Positions 47,019-55,680 of a stretch of DNA of 61,114 bases are shown piece after piece. The translations under genes were made by a program, and so were the position numbers. Origin of the DNA: Mycolicibacterium austroafricanum (lineage in GTDB: Bacteria; Actinomycetota; Actinomycetes; Mycobacteriales; Mycobacteriaceae); contig NZ_HG964450.1 in NCBI RefSeq assembly GCF_000612725.1, positions 132,933 through 194,046 on the forward strand, read 5' to 3'. The notes below the pieces were generated by a model. It was not told where the DNA came from, did no database searches, and saw nothing but the letters and a program-made list of their open reading frames with translations. How positions within the stretch are numbered: the first letter of the stretch is position 1; each line of letters starts with the position of its first letter.

Positions 47019-47962
47019 GCCCGGTCCCTGATCCGCTGCTGCATCTTCTCGGCGTTGTCTCGCATCTCCTGCGTGATCTGGAAGTGGCCGCCGAACTCGT
47101 TGAGGTAGCCGGGCGCGTACTTCGGGTCGGGCAGGATCTGCCGCAGCCACCGGTACGGCCTGCGCCTGCGCCACTCGCGCGGATATCCGACCGACACCTC
47201 CTCGAACCGCACGCCGTCGTACCAGGTGGTGCGCGGGATGTGCAGGTGCCCGTACACGGAGCAGACGGCGTTGTATCGGGTGTGCCAGTCGGCGGTCGCC
47301 GTGGTGCCGCACCACAGCGAGAACTCGGGATAGAACATCGCGTCGCAGGGTTCGCGCACCATCGGAAAGTGGTTGACCTGCACGGTCGGCATCATCCAGT
47401 CGAGGTCTTCGAGTCGCTTGCGGGTGTAGTTCACCCTGTCGTGACACCATGCGTCGCGCGTCGAGTACGGCTCGGCCGAGAGCAGATACTCGTCGGTGCC
47501 GACGATGTTGCGTTCCTTGGCGATCGCCAGGCCCTCGGCCTTGGTCCCCGCGCCCTGCGGCAGAAACGAATAGTCGTAGAGCAGGAACATCGGCACGATC
47601 GTGGCCGGGCCGCCCTCCTCGGTCCACACCGGGTAGGGGTGCTCGGGGGTGACGATGCCCATCTCGTCGCACATGTTGACCAGGTAGTCGTACCGGGCCC
47701 TGCCGAAGATCTGCATCGGGTCGCGCTGGGTGGTCCACAACTCGTGGTTGCCCGGCACCCAGATCACCTTGGCGAACCGTTTACGCAGCAGGTCCAGTGC
47801 CCACCGGATCTCGTCGGTGCGCTCGCCGACGTCGCCGGCCACGATCAGCCAGTCGTCGGGCGAGGCGGGGTGCAGCGACTCGGTGACCGGTTTGTTGCCG
47901 GTGTGTCCGGTATGGAGGTCACTGACCGCCCACAGCGTGGGGCGTCTCTCGTCAGTGGTCAC
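47015..47962 (-). CDS. pptH: metallophosphoesterase PptH (phosphopantetheinyl hydrolase)
   Basis: This 315-residue calcineurin-like phosphoesterase has the metal motifs SDLHTGHTG (residues 14-22), VAGDVGERTDEI, PGNHELW, and the late GHLHIPRT. It corresponds to Rv2795c, reported to remove 4'-phosphopantetheine from carrier proteins and so oppose PptT (recalled). It is the first gene of the pptH-pptT-truB unit and overlaps pptT by four bases. No signal peptide is present. Confidence 0.9.
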   Translation of the reverse strand: MTTDERRPTLWAVSDLHTGHTGNKPVTESLHPASPDDWLIVAGDVGERTDEIRWALDLLRKRFAKVIWVPGNHELWTTQRDPMQIFGRARYDYLVNMCDEMGIVTPEHPYPVWTEEGGPATIVPMFLLYDYSFLPQGAGTKAEGLAIAKERNIVGTDEYLLSAEPYSTRDAWCHDRVNYTRKRLEDLDWMMPTVQVNHFPMVREPCDAMFYPEFSLWCGTTATADWHTRYNAVCSVYGHLHIPRTTWYDGVRFEEVSVGYPREWRRRRPYRWLRQILPDPKYAPGYLNEFGGHFQITQEMRDNAEKMQQRIRDRA

Positions 47963-48126
47963 AGCCCGTCAGCCTACTGGTGGACACCGGCCGACCACCT
48001 GCCGGCAACTAGAACCTGTTCTAAGTTCCTCCCCGACGGCGCGCCGCGGCCCGTTACACTCCCGGGCAGGAAGACGACGGACAGAGCGGCGGCCGCGACG
48101 GACTGCCACGAGAACCAGGGGGTGTG

Positions 48127-48711
48127 ATGGTCGCCAAGCTGCGACTGTTCTCGGCGCTGTGCGCGCTGGTCGCAGCGGTGGTCGTGGTCTGGCAGACCAC
48201 ACCGGGCGGAGTCGCCGGCCCGGGCCCCGTGGACCTGCGGTCGACGTTCGCGCCGCTGCCGGCGGCCACCACCACCATCAAGTCACCGGTGATCGACCTC
48301 ACCGACCCCGATCCGTTCGATCCGTGCCGGGACATCCCGCTCGACGTCGTCGCGCGAATCGGTTTGGCCTACACGCCGCCGGCGCACGAGGACAGCCTGC
48401 GCTGCAAGTACGACGCCGGGAACTACCAGATGGCCGTCGAGGCGTTCGTGTGGCGCACCTACGAGGAGACGCTGCCTCCCGACGCCGTCGAGTTGGACAT
48501 CAACGGCCACCGCGCGGCCCAGTACTGGATCATGAAGCCGACCGACTGGAACAACCGCTGGTGGATCACCTGCATGGTGGCGTTCAAGACCAGCTACGGG
48601 GTCATCCAGCAGTCGCTGTTCTATTCGCCGATCTACTCCGAACCCGACCCCGACTGCATGCAGACCAATCTGCAGCGGGCCCACGAACTGAGCGCGCACT
48701 ACATCTATTGA
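48127..48711 (+). CDS. DUF3558-like exported protein
   Basis: This 194-residue protein has an N-terminal hydrophobic segment (RLFSALCALVAAVVVVW), a linker, and a domain starting FDPCRDIPLDVVARIGL, the pattern of mycobacterial DUF3558 proteins, with further Cys in SLRCKYDAGNY, WITCMVAF and DPDCMQTNL suggesting disulfides. No clean lipobox is seen, so it is probably secreted or anchored by its helix. AGGGGG lies just before the ATG at 48127; a GTG one codon earlier is also possible. It is divergent from pptH with 164 bases between. Function unknown. Confidence 0.78.
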   Translation: MVAKLRLFSALCALVAAVVVVWQTTPGGVAGPGPVDLRSTFAPLPAATTTIKSPVIDLTDPDPFDPCRDIPLDVVARIGLAYTPPAHEDSLRCKYDAGNYQMAVEAFVWRTYEETLPPDAVELDINGHRAAQYWIMKPTDWNNRWWITCMVAFKTSYGVIQQSLFYSPIYSEPDPDCMQTNLQRAHELSAHYIY

Positions 48712-48722
48712 TATCTATTGAT
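48703..48722. repeat. 10-base tandem duplication at the stop codon
   Basis: ATCTATTGAT occurs twice back to back (48703-48712 and 48713-48722). The first copy contains the TGA stop of the DUF3558-like gene and the second almost touches the convergent gene ending at 48724. It looks like a recent small duplication. Confidence 0.8.
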
Positions 48723-48723
48723 A

Positions 48724-49782
48724 TCAGCCGAGCCGCTCGGTCGGGATCGAGCGCTCCAGCATGCCGTAGGTCGTCTCGCCGTCCCAGGTGTAGCGCGCTC
48801 CGGCCTGCTGCAACGCCGGGAACGTCCAGTTGGCCATCGTGGCCAGTTGTCCGGCGGGAACAGTGCTCGGATCGGTGATGTCGTGGGCGGACAGCACCGT
48901 CTCGCCCTCGATCCGCACCGCGCCCCGCCCGGTTTCCAGCACCACCGACACGTCCTCCCCGACGGGTTGGAGCCGACTCAGCCACGGCGCCGCGACCACG
49001 CGGGCCGGGATGAGTGTCCCGTCGCCGGAGAAGACGTATCCCTCGTTGAAGGTGGGCTGCCCGTCCGGCCGTGGCGGGTAGGCGATGTAGCCGAAGGCGC
49101 GGCCGCTGGGAAACAGCGCCGACTGCCAGCAGTGACCCCAGAAACCCTCCAACTTGCGCACACCCTGGCGCTTGATGCGCAGGCCGGTGCCGGTGAAGTG
49201 GTGTCGTTCGGCGCCCACGTCCAGTGAGCCGGTGGCGCGGAACAGCTGTTCGTAGCGCGGTCCGCCCATCAGGTCTCCGGCGATGGAGCTCTGCAGCGAC
49301 GACGCGGCGTCGGCCCGCAGCGCGCCCTGCACCCACGGCGGCACCGCCGGTGTGGCCCGCACCTCGAACCGCACGTCGACCGGAGGACCGGTCTTACGCC
49401 CCTCCACCAGGTCCTGCGAGCTGGTCTGGACCAGCGTCCCATCGAACGCCATTGTCCAGGTGTCGAATTCGCGCACGCAGGTGAATGCCAGTGGACCCGC
49501 ACCCAGCACTCTGGGGGCGCCGTCGGGTCCGGCGACGGGCAGACTCGGGGCATCCTCGCGGGTCCGAAACACCCGGCCGTCCGGGAAGGCCACGTTGATT
49601 TGAACGGCGTGGGTGCCCCAGTTGGCCGCGACCGCCTCGATGCCGACCCTGGGTAGCCCGAGCTCGCCCCGATCGTCGGACACCCAGAAGCTCACCGAGT
49701 CCCGCATCTGCGGATCGGCGGGCCTTTCGGCGAACGTCAGCTCCCGGCGCGGATCTATCCCACCGGTCAAATCGATTGCCAT
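48724..49782 (-). CDS. uncharacterised beta-rich protein beside a sulfotransferase
   Basis: This 352-residue protein has alternating beta-strand patterns and Trp/Tyr residues typical of a two-part lipocalin-like barrel (for example NEGYVFSGDGTLIPARVV and HHFTGTGLRIKRQGVRKLEG). I think it belongs to the uncharacterised actinobacterial DUF7064/AttH-like proteins, but I am not sure. No signal peptide. The ATG at 49782 lacks a ribosome-binding site; an in-frame GTG 11 codons earlier is possible and would overlap the sulfotransferase gene. It is probably cotranscribed with that gene. Confidence 0.72.
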   Translation of the reverse strand: MAIDLTGGIDPRRELTFAERPADPQMRDSVSFWVSDDRGELGLPRVGIEAVAANWGTHAVQINVAFPDGRVFRTREDAPSLPVAGPDGAPRVLGAGPLAFTCVREFDTWTMAFDGTLVQTSSQDLVEGRKTGPPVDVRFEVRATPAVPPWVQGALRADAASSLQSSIAGDLMGGPRYEQLFRATGSLDVGAERHHFTGTGLRIKRQGVRKLEGFWGHCWQSALFPSGRAFGYIAYPPRPDGQPTFNEGYVFSGDGTLIPARVVAAPWLSRLQPVGEDVSVVLETGRGAVRIEGETVLSAHDITDPSTVPAGQLATMANWTFPALQQAGARYTWDGETTYGMLERSIPTERLG

Positions 49783-49792
49783 GGAGGTGGTT

Positions 49793-50944
49793 TCATCTCT
49801 CTTCTGGTGCGTCACGGGGTCCGATCCAGCGCCGCGCGTGCGCCACGTAGTCGGCGAACAGTGGCCGGATCCGACCGGGATCCAACCCGAAAGCGCCCGG
49901 GTCCGCTGTCGGCTTGGCTTCGCGGTTCTGCGCGTTGTGCGCCCACCACCCGCGCATACCGGATTCGAACTCGACGGTGACGGGGTCGCCGAGCCAGGCG
50001 TAGAGCGCACGCACCTCGCCGACCGGGTCCTGGGCCATCGTGCGGAAGTCGATGTCGAAGAAGCGGTGATCGGCGCCGTCCTCGCGGAAGGCGACTGCGC
50101 GGCCCATCCCGACGGACCACTGATACGTGTTGAGTTCACCCAGGTATCGGCGGTCGACGTGGTCGCTGAAGCCGCCGACGATGTCGGCGTACACATCGGC
50201 CACCGACAGCAGTACATCGGTGGGATCGCGATGGGTCATCACGAACCGGGCGTCCGGGAACACCGCGTCCAGGCAGTCCAGCGACAGCACGTGGGCGGGT
50301 GATTTCAGCCGCCACGGGCGTGTCGGCTGCCCCCACTGCAGCAGCTTGAGCACGCGCCGCTGATAGGTGTAGGTGGACGTGAAATCGGCCCGCTCGACCA
50401 GCCACTGCGAATAGCTGGGAATGTGCGCGAAGGCCTGGAAGATCTGCGAGGTGAAGTCCAGCGCCATCAGGTCCAGGCACTCCGCCGGGCCGTCGGGATC
50501 CGACGGGACGTGGTGGCGGCTGCCGGCCGGCACCTCGGTCACCCCCGGCGGGATGCGGGGGTCGTCGCCGGCAACGGTCGACGGCGGCGGACACGGCCGG
50601 GCGGCTTCCCAACTGTGCAGATACCGGATACCGGGATCCTGCGCGAGCAGGAACGACAGCGCCGTGGAGCCGGTGCGCGGCAGTCCCAGCCCGAACAGGG
50701 GTGCGTCGACGCGTTCGTCGTCGATCTCCGGGTGGCGCCGGTACCAGTCCTCCACCTGCAGGCGCTGACGCAGGTGCCCGACGATGCGCGGGTACATGAA
50801 GGCTTCGCCTCGCGCGTTGAGCCGGGCTTCCCGGTCCAGCGCGCCGACGAGGATATCCAGACCTTCCCGGAACGCGTCGTCGCCGAAGTCGTCGAGCCCG
50901 CTGCTGCCGCGTGCGGCCCGCAGCAGGTCGTCTGACGATGCCAC
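49793..50944 (-). CDS. PAPS-dependent sulfotransferase family protein
   Basis: This 383-residue protein has the 5'-phosphosulfate-binding loop GLGLPRTGSTALSFLL (about residue 88), the LKSPAHVLSLDCL region and RFVMTHRDPTDVLLSVAD (3'-phosphate loop), as in the mycobacterial sulfotransferase_3 group. The substrate is unknown; mycobacterial relatives sulfate glycolipids. The GTG at 50944 has a GAGGGGG site six bases upstream. It is divergent from a TetR-type regulator 44 bases away, which likely controls it. Confidence 0.9.
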   Translation of the reverse strand: MASSDDLLRAARGSSGLDDFGDDAFREGLDILVGALDREARLNARGEAFMYPRIVGHLRQRLQVEDWYRRHPEIDDERVDAPLFGLGLPRTGSTALSFLLAQDPGIRYLHSWEAARPCPPPSTVAGDDPRIPPGVTEVPAGSRHHVPSDPDGPAECLDLMALDFTSQIFQAFAHIPSYSQWLVERADFTSTYTYQRRVLKLLQWGQPTRPWRLKSPAHVLSLDCLDAVFPDARFVMTHRDPTDVLLSVADVYADIVGGFSDHVDRRYLGELNTYQWSVGMGRAVAFREDGADHRFFDIDFRTMAQDPVGEVRALYAWLGDPVTVEFESGMRGWWAHNAQNREAKPTADPGAFGLDPGRIRPLFADYVAHARRWIGPRDAPEER

Positions 50945-50973
50945 GCCGCACCCCCTCGGATAATTCGAGACAG

Positions 50974-50979
50974 TACACT
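50974..50979 (+). promoter_or_regulatory. -10 box of near-leaderless tetR promoter
   Basis: TACACT fits TANNNT and lies nine bases before the ATG at 50989, with no ribosome-binding site, so the message should start within a few bases of the codon. It lies in the 44-base region between the sulfotransferase and regulator genes. Confidence 0.4.
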
Positions 50980-50988
50980 GCCACCAAT

Positions 50989-51609
50989 ATGAGCGAGGCG
51001 TCAAGCAACCGCAGGGCATACGACAGTCCGGCTCGCCGCAGGCGGGCCGAGCAGACCCGCGATCGCATCCTGACCGCGGGCAGTGAACTGGTACACGAGT
51101 ACCGAACCTGGGATTGGCGCGAGCTCACGTTCCGCGCCGTCGCAGAGCGGGCCGGGGTCGGCGAACGCACGGTCTACCGCCACTTCCCCACCGAACGGCA
51201 CCTGCACGACGCGGTGATGCGGCGACTTGAAGACGAAGCCGGCGTCGACTACCACGGGATCGACCTCGCGAATCTCACCGACGTCACGGGCCGGTTCTTT
51301 GCTTCGCTGCAACGCTTCACGGTCGACAGAACCGTTCCCACCCCCGCGGGGCCGGCGTTCGCCGGCGCCGACGAGCGTCGCCGCCGGGCCCTGCTGCACG
51401 CGGTCGCCGACGCCACACCGGACTGGCCCGAGGACCGCAGGCGCGCCGTCGCCGGCGTGCTCGACGTGTTGTGGAGCCTGCCCAGCTACGAACGCCTGGC
51501 CGACGCGTGGGAGCTGTCCGCCGCGGACGCCTCCGGCGCGCTGAACTGGCTGATCGACAGGGTTATCGCGTTGATTCAGGCGGGCGACGCCCCGCCGGCA
51601 GGCCAGTAG
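50989..51609 (+). CDS. TetR-family transcriptional regulator
   Basis: This 206-residue regulator has a helix-turn-helix (RRRAEQTRDRILTAGSELVH; FRAVAERAGVGERTVYRHFP, about 18-72) and a helical C-terminal domain of the TetR_C type. It is divergent from the sulfotransferase gene, with start codons 44 bases apart, so binding there would affect both. Ligand unknown. The ATG at 50989 is preferred to earlier starts because they lie inside the divergent gene. Confidence 0.9.
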   Translation: MSEASSNRRAYDSPARRRRAEQTRDRILTAGSELVHEYRTWDWRELTFRAVAERAGVGERTVYRHFPTERHLHDAVMRRLEDEAGVDYHGIDLANLTDVTGRFFASLQRFTVDRTVPTPAGPAFAGADERRRRALLHAVADATPDWPEDRRRAVAGVLDVLWSLPSYERLADAWELSAADASGALNWLIDRVIALIQAGDAPPAGQ

Positions 51610-51619
51610 TGTTCGTTAG

Positions 51620-53257
51620 GTGAGCTCTGAACTGTCCCGCCTGGCCCGGCACGCCCTCAGCCGAGCGCTGCACCTGCCGCCGCCGGTCTGCGACTACGCC
51701 GTGAACCGCCACGTGCGGGTGCCGATGCGCGACGGCATCGAGCTGGTCGCCGACCACTACACACCCCGCACCGCAGACCCGGCGGGCACGCTGCTGGTGC
51801 GCGGCCCCTACGGCCGCGGTTTCCCGATCTCGGTGCTGTTCGGTTCGATCTACGCTGCCCGCGGCTACCACGTGGTGTTGCAGAGCGTGCGCGGCACGTT
51901 CGGCTCGGGCGGTGAGTTCGACCCGTTCGTCAACGAGGTCGCCGACGGCGCCGACACCGCCGCCTGGCTGCGTGATCAGCCGTGGTTCACCGGCACGTTC
52001 GCCACTATGGGGCTGTCCTACCTCGGGTTCACCCAGTGGGCGCTGCTCACCGACCCGCCACCGGAGCTCAAGGCCGCGGTGATCACCGTCGGCCCCGACG
52101 ACGTCAGCGGACCACGTTGGGGCAGAGGCTCGTTCGGCCTCAACGATTTCCTGGGCTGGAGCCACCTGGTCGGAGGCCAGGAGGATCCGAACCGGCTGCG
52201 GTCCCTGCTGCGCCAGGCCGGCGCGCAACGACGGGTCACCGAGGCGTCACTCGGGCTGCCGCTCGGGCCCGCCAGCCGCACCCTGCTCGGCGACGGCGCA
52301 CCGTGGTTCGAGTCGTGGCTCGAACATCCGGAGACCGACGACCCGTTCTGGAGCGGGCTGCGGCTGCGGGACGCGCTGGCCGACGTCGACGTCCCGGTGC
52401 TGCTGCTCACCGGCTGGCAGGACCTGTTCGTCGAACAGACCCTCGAGCACTACCGCATGCTGACCAGCCGCGGGGTGACCGCCGGGCTCACCGTCGGCCC
52501 GTGGACGCACGGACACATGATGACCACGGCCGCCCCGACCGTGCTCGGCGAGACCCTGGACTGGCTGGCCACCCACCTCGGCGGCGCCGCGCCGCTGCGC
52601 CGTTCCCCCGTACGCATCCACCTCGGCGGGCGGGGCTGGCTGGATCTTCCCGACTGGCCGCCGGCGATGCCCGACGTCGTGCTGCACCCGCAGCCGGCAG
52701 GCCGGCTCGGACCCGCGGCACCGGAACCCGATGGCACGGCCACGTTCGTCTACAACCCGGCCGACCCCACGCCGACAGTCGGCGGCCGGCTGCTCTCCCC
52801 CGCCGGCGGCTACCGCGACGACACCGGGCTGGCCCGGCGCGCCGATGTCCTGACGTTCACCGGCACCCCGCTGCCCGCCGACCTGTATGTCGTCGGCCAT
52901 CCCGTGCTGGAGCTGGCCCACACGTGCGCCAACCCGCACAACGACCTGTTCGTCCGGGTCAGCCAGGTCGACGAGCACGGCCGTTCCCGCAACGTCAGCG
53001 ACGGATATCAGGCGGCCGCACCGGATTCCGGGACGGCGCGCATCGAGCTCGACCCCGTCGCGTGGACGTTCCCGGCCGGCTCCCGGATCCGGTTGCTGAT
53101 CGCCGGCGGGTCACACCCGCGCTTCCTGCGCAACCTCGGCACCGGTGAAACCGCAACCACCGCAACCACATACAAGACCGCGCGGCACACCGTTCACCTC
53201 GGCGAGCAGAGCCGGCTCGTGCTGCCCGCCGGCTCGCACACGCCCTCAACCGACTGA
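51620..53257 (+). CDS. CocE/NonD-type hydrolase
   Basis: This 545-residue enzyme has an alpha/beta hydrolase domain (LLVRGPYGRGFP oxyanion region; TMGLSYLGFTQWA nucleophile Ser elbow; VLLLTGWQDLFVEQ Asp; GPWTHGHMM His) and a C-terminal jelly-roll (X-Pro dipeptidyl-peptidase C-terminal) domain from about 330. Relatives hydrolyse esters, amides or dipeptides. It starts at the GTG at 51620, ten bases after the regulator, so it may be cotranscribed. No signal peptide is seen. It overlaps the convergent DUF1802 gene by 12 bases. Confidence 0.92.
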   Translation: MSSELSRLARHALSRALHLPPPVCDYAVNRHVRVPMRDGIELVADHYTPRTADPAGTLLVRGPYGRGFPISVLFGSIYAARGYHVVLQSVRGTFGSGGEFDPFVNEVADGADTAAWLRDQPWFTGTFATMGLSYLGFTQWALLTDPPPELKAAVITVGPDDVSGPRWGRGSFGLNDFLGWSHLVGGQEDPNRLRSLLRQAGAQRRVTEASLGLPLGPASRTLLGDGAPWFESWLEHPETDDPFWSGLRLRDALADVDVPVLLLTGWQDLFVEQTLEHYRMLTSRGVTAGLTVGPWTHGHMMTTAAPTVLGETLDWLATHLGGAAPLRRSPVRIHLGGRGWLDLPDWPPAMPDVVLHPQPAGRLGPAAPEPDGTATFVYNPADPTPTVGGRLLSPAGGYRDDTGLARRADVLTFTGTPLPADLYVVGHPVLELAHTCANPHNDLFVRVSQVDEHGRSRNVSDGYQAAAPDSGTARIELDPVAWTFPAGSRIRLLIAGGSHPRFLRNLGTGETATTATTYKTARHTVHLGEQSRLVLPAGSHTPSTD

Positions 53258-53818
53258 GTCGCGAACCCGCTGCGCGATCTCGTCGAGTACGGCGTCGGTG
53301 TGCACCGGCGCGGCCCACACCGGGCTGACCGGAAGGTCCACCCAGCTCGCGCAGCCGCGGTAGGCCGGGGTGCGGGTCAGACGCACCGGCTCGGCCAGCG
53401 GCACGGCCGACACCACCAGAGCGGTCAACCGGTGCCGGGGCCGGAAGTCCAGGCGGTCGACCTGCACCGATTCAGCCGTCCAGATATGAAGCGGTGCAAT
53501 GTCTTCCAGGCCCTGCGGACGTTCAACCGGGATGGCGGCCACGACCCGTGCGCCGGCTCGCACCACGACGGCGTCGTCGGTGCTGTCGGCGGCGGCCGGC
53601 TCGAGGAGGTCGCGGTGTTGCGGGCGGACCCGTTCGGCGTGGCTGTGCGCCACCGTGGGGAACAGCAGGAACCGCGACTCAGCCACTTCGGGAGCCAACT
53701 CGAATCGCTTCTCACCGATGCCGCCCTTGCGCAGCAGCACGGTCTGCCTGCCGTCCAGCAGCGCGTGGATCGCCGCGCTCCACTCTTTGAGCGCCGGCTG
53801 GGTCGGGATGGCGGTCAT
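53246..53818 (-). CDS. DUF1802 protein
   Basis: This 190-residue protein starts MTAIPTQPALKEWSAAIHAL and contains LRKGGIGEKRFELAPE and FLLFPTVAHSHAERV, hallmarks of DUF1802, a family of unknown function in bacteria and some archaea. The C-terminus is beta-rich. The ATG at 53818 overlaps the DUF2277 stop (ATGA). Nothing indicates a membrane or secreted location. Confidence 0.87.
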   Translation of the reverse strand: MTAIPTQPALKEWSAAIHALLDGRQTVLLRKGGIGEKRFELAPEVAESRFLLFPTVAHSHAERVRPQHRDLLEPAAADSTDDAVVVRAGARVVAAIPVERPQGLEDIAPLHIWTAESVQVDRLDFRPRHRLTALVVSAVPLAEPVRLTRTPAYRGCASWVDLPVSPVWAAPVHTDAVLDEIAQRVRDSVG

Positions 53819-54081
53819 CCCAGCTGCAGGCGTGCGCGCACCTCGGGGCGCCGCAGCGGCGGAACGGTTTTCGGTGGTTGCCTGCGTGGCTGCAGACCGG
53901 CCAGGAGGCGCCGGGTGGACTCGGTGACCTCGGCGACCGCGGTCTCGAAGGCCTCCACGTTGGACCCCGAAGGTCGGGTGATCCCGCTGACCTTGCGGAC
54001 GTACTGGCGGGCGGCGGCCTCGATCTCGTCGGGCGTGGCGGCCGGCTCCAGACCCCTCAGCTCGGTGATGTTTCGGCACAT
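53815..54081 (-). CDS. DUF2277 protein
   Basis: This 88-residue protein begins MCRNITELRGLEPAATPDEI, the family signature of DUF2277, followed by a helical pair (IEAAARQYVRKVSGITRP; NVEAFETAVAEVTESTRRLL) and a basic tail. A GTG three codons earlier is possible but the family starts at MCRNI. It forms a two-gene unit with the DUF1802 gene. Function unknown. Confidence 0.88.
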   Translation of the reverse strand: MCRNITELRGLEPAATPDEIEAAARQYVRKVSGITRPSGSNVEAFETAVAEVTESTRRLLAGLQPRRQPPKTVPPLRRPEVRARLQLG

Positions 54082-54127
54082 GGACACCACGATAGGCGCG
54101 CAACAGGGCTGCGGTTACGGTGAGCGG

Positions 54128-54892
54128 ATGAGCACCGCCACCGACGTCTTGCTGATCGACACCACAGACCGCATCCGGACCCTGACGCTGAACCGGCCCG
54201 GCTCGCGCAACGCTCTGTCGGCGGCCCTGCGCGGGCGCCTGTTCGAGGCGCTGCGGGAGGCGCAGGCCGACGACGACGTCGACGTCGTCATCCTCACCGG
54301 CGCCGATCCGGTGTTCTGCGCCGGCCTCGACCTCAAGGAGCTCGGTGACACCACCGAGCTGCCGGACATCTCGCCGAAGTGGCCGCCGATGGACAAGCCG
54401 GTGATCGGGGCGATCAACGGCGCCGCAGTGACCGGGGGCCTGGAGATCGCGCTGTACTGCGACATCCTCATCGCCTCCGAGCAGGCCCGCTTCGCCGACA
54501 CGCATGCCCGCGTCGGGCTGATGCCCACGTGGGGTCTGTCGGTGCGGCTGCCGCAGAAGGTCGGCGTCGGGATGGCCCGCCGGATGAGCATGACCGGTGA
54601 CTACCTGTCCGCCGACGAGGCGCTGCGCTGCGGGCTGGTGACCCAGGTGGTGCCGCACGCCGAGCTGCTCGACACCGCGCGGCAGATCGCGACGTCGATC
54701 GTGGGCAACAACCAGAATGCGGTACGTGCACTGCTGGCGTCCTACCACGGCATCGACGACGCGCAGAACGGCGCGGCGCTGTGGCAGGAGGCGGCGGCGG
54801 CGCGCGAGTGGATGAAGAGCGCCTCCGGTGACGACATCGCCGCCAGCCGCAGCAGCGTGATGGACCGCGGCCGCACGCAGGTGCGGCAGTAG
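54128..54892 (+). CDS. enoyl-CoA hydratase/isomerase family protein
   Basis: This 254-residue crotonase-fold protein contains LTLNRPGSRNALSAAL, the oxyanion-hole motif DPVFCAGLDLKELGD and GAINGAAVTGGLEIALYCDI (second loop, with GG and Glu), then a C-terminal trimerisation helix region. It would hydrate 2-enoyl-CoA or isomerise it; the exact Ech class is not clear. It stands apart from other fatty-acid genes. Its 3' end, including the stop codon, is part of a 29-base tandem repeat. Confidence 0.9.
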   Translation: MSTATDVLLIDTTDRIRTLTLNRPGSRNALSAALRGRLFEALREAQADDDVDVVILTGADPVFCAGLDLKELGDTTELPDISPKWPPMDKPVIGAINGAAVTGGLEIALYCDILIASEQARFADTHARVGLMPTWGLSVRLPQKVGVGMARRMSMTGDYLSADEALRCGLVTQVVPHAELLDTARQIATSIVGNNQNAVRALLASYHGIDDAQNGAALWQEAAAAREWMKSASGDDIAASRSSVMDRGRTQVRQ

Positions 54893-54948
54893 GGCACGGC
54901 CGCACGCAGGTGCGGCAGTAGGGCACGGCCGCACGCAGGTGCGGCAAT
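54871..54948 (+). repeat. three tandem 29-base hairpin repeats
   Basis: CCGCAC-GCAG-GTGCGG occurs at 54871, 54900 and 54929, spaced exactly 29 bases, each followed by CAGTAGGGCACGG or a close variant. Each copy can fold as a six-pair stem with a four-base loop. The first copy encodes the last residues of the hydratase and its TAG stop lies in the repeat unit. It may work as a multi-hairpin terminator. Confidence 0.85.
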
Positions 54949-54949
54949 A

Positions 54950-55018
54950 GACCGCGAGCGTGCGTGTCTGTGCCCTTCCGGCCGGCGTGTCGCCTGCAAA
55001 TCCGCACGCTCGCCGGTC
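54950..55018. repeat. imperfect inverted repeat flanking the tandem hairpins
   Basis: GACCGCGAGCGTGCG (54950-54964) and CGCACGCTCGCCGGTC (55003-55018) are inverse copies with one extra base, separated by 38 bases. The motif GCGAGCGTGCG is frequent in intergenic DNA of rapidly growing mycobacteria as far as I recall, so this may be a dispersed element or a long stem terminator. Confidence 0.5.
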
Positions 55019-55055
55019 TTGACAGTGCCCCCTCGGCACGCGGCAGAGTCGGGCC

Positions 55056-55670
55056 ATGAGTGAATACGAACGCCCGGTCAACCACCACGGCGATCACCCG
55101 GGATTCTCCGGATTCACCGGAGATCTGTTCGCGGTGCTCTTCCTGCTCGCCGGCCGCCGAACCGCGGGGTTGGCGGCCGCCCTCACCGAGGTCACGGCGA
55201 GCGACCACGTCGTCGACATCGGATGCGGGCCCGGCAACGGTGCCCGCATCGCGGCCCAGCGCGGTGCGCGGGTCACCGGTGTCGACCCGTCACGGTCCAT
55301 GTTGCGGGTGGCGCGCGCCGTCACCCGCGGTCGTCCCGCGATCACGTGGGCCGAGGGCACAGCCGAAGCGCTGCCCGTGCCGGACGCGTCCGCGACGGTC
55401 GTGTGGGCCCTGGCCACCGTGCATCACTGGCGCGACGTCGGCGCGGGCCTGTCCGAGATACACCGGGTGCTCGTGCCGGGCGGACGGTTGCTCGCCGTCG
55501 AACGGCAGGTGGCGCCCGACGCCACCGGTTTCGCCAGCCACGGATGGACCGGACAGCAGGCGGAAACCTTTGCGGCACTGTGTGTCACCGCCGGGCTGGC
55601 GGACGCGAAGGTCAACGCCGACCGCGCCGGCCGGCGCGAGGTGTGGACGGTTCGCGCGGTGCGCCCATAG
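55056..55670 (+). CDS. class I SAM-dependent methyltransferase
   Basis: This 204-residue methyltransferase has the SAM-binding motif VVDIGCGPGNGARIAA (about 50-65), the acidic loop VTGVDPSRSML, and LPVPDASATVVWALATVHHW (motif II region) typical of the Methyltransf_11 group. The N-terminus MSEYERPVNHHGDHPG is a probable substrate lid. The substrate is unknown. A second, different methyltransferase gene follows eleven bases downstream, so the two may be one operon. Confidence 0.9.
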   Translation: MSEYERPVNHHGDHPGFSGFTGDLFAVLFLLAGRRTAGLAAALTEVTASDHVVDIGCGPGNGARIAAQRGARVTGVDPSRSMLRVARAVTRGRPAITWAEGTAEALPVPDASATVVWALATVHHWRDVGAGLSEIHRVLVPGGRLLAVERQVAPDATGFASHGWTGQQAETFAALCVTAGLADAKVNADRAGRREVWTVRAVRP

Positions 55671-55680
55671 GCTCGCGTCC

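Noticed and set aside
54871..54948. Direct repeats resembling a small CRISPR array
   Set aside because: The 29-base period contains the repeat and no unique spacers; the copies are directly adjacent, and no cas genes are nearby.
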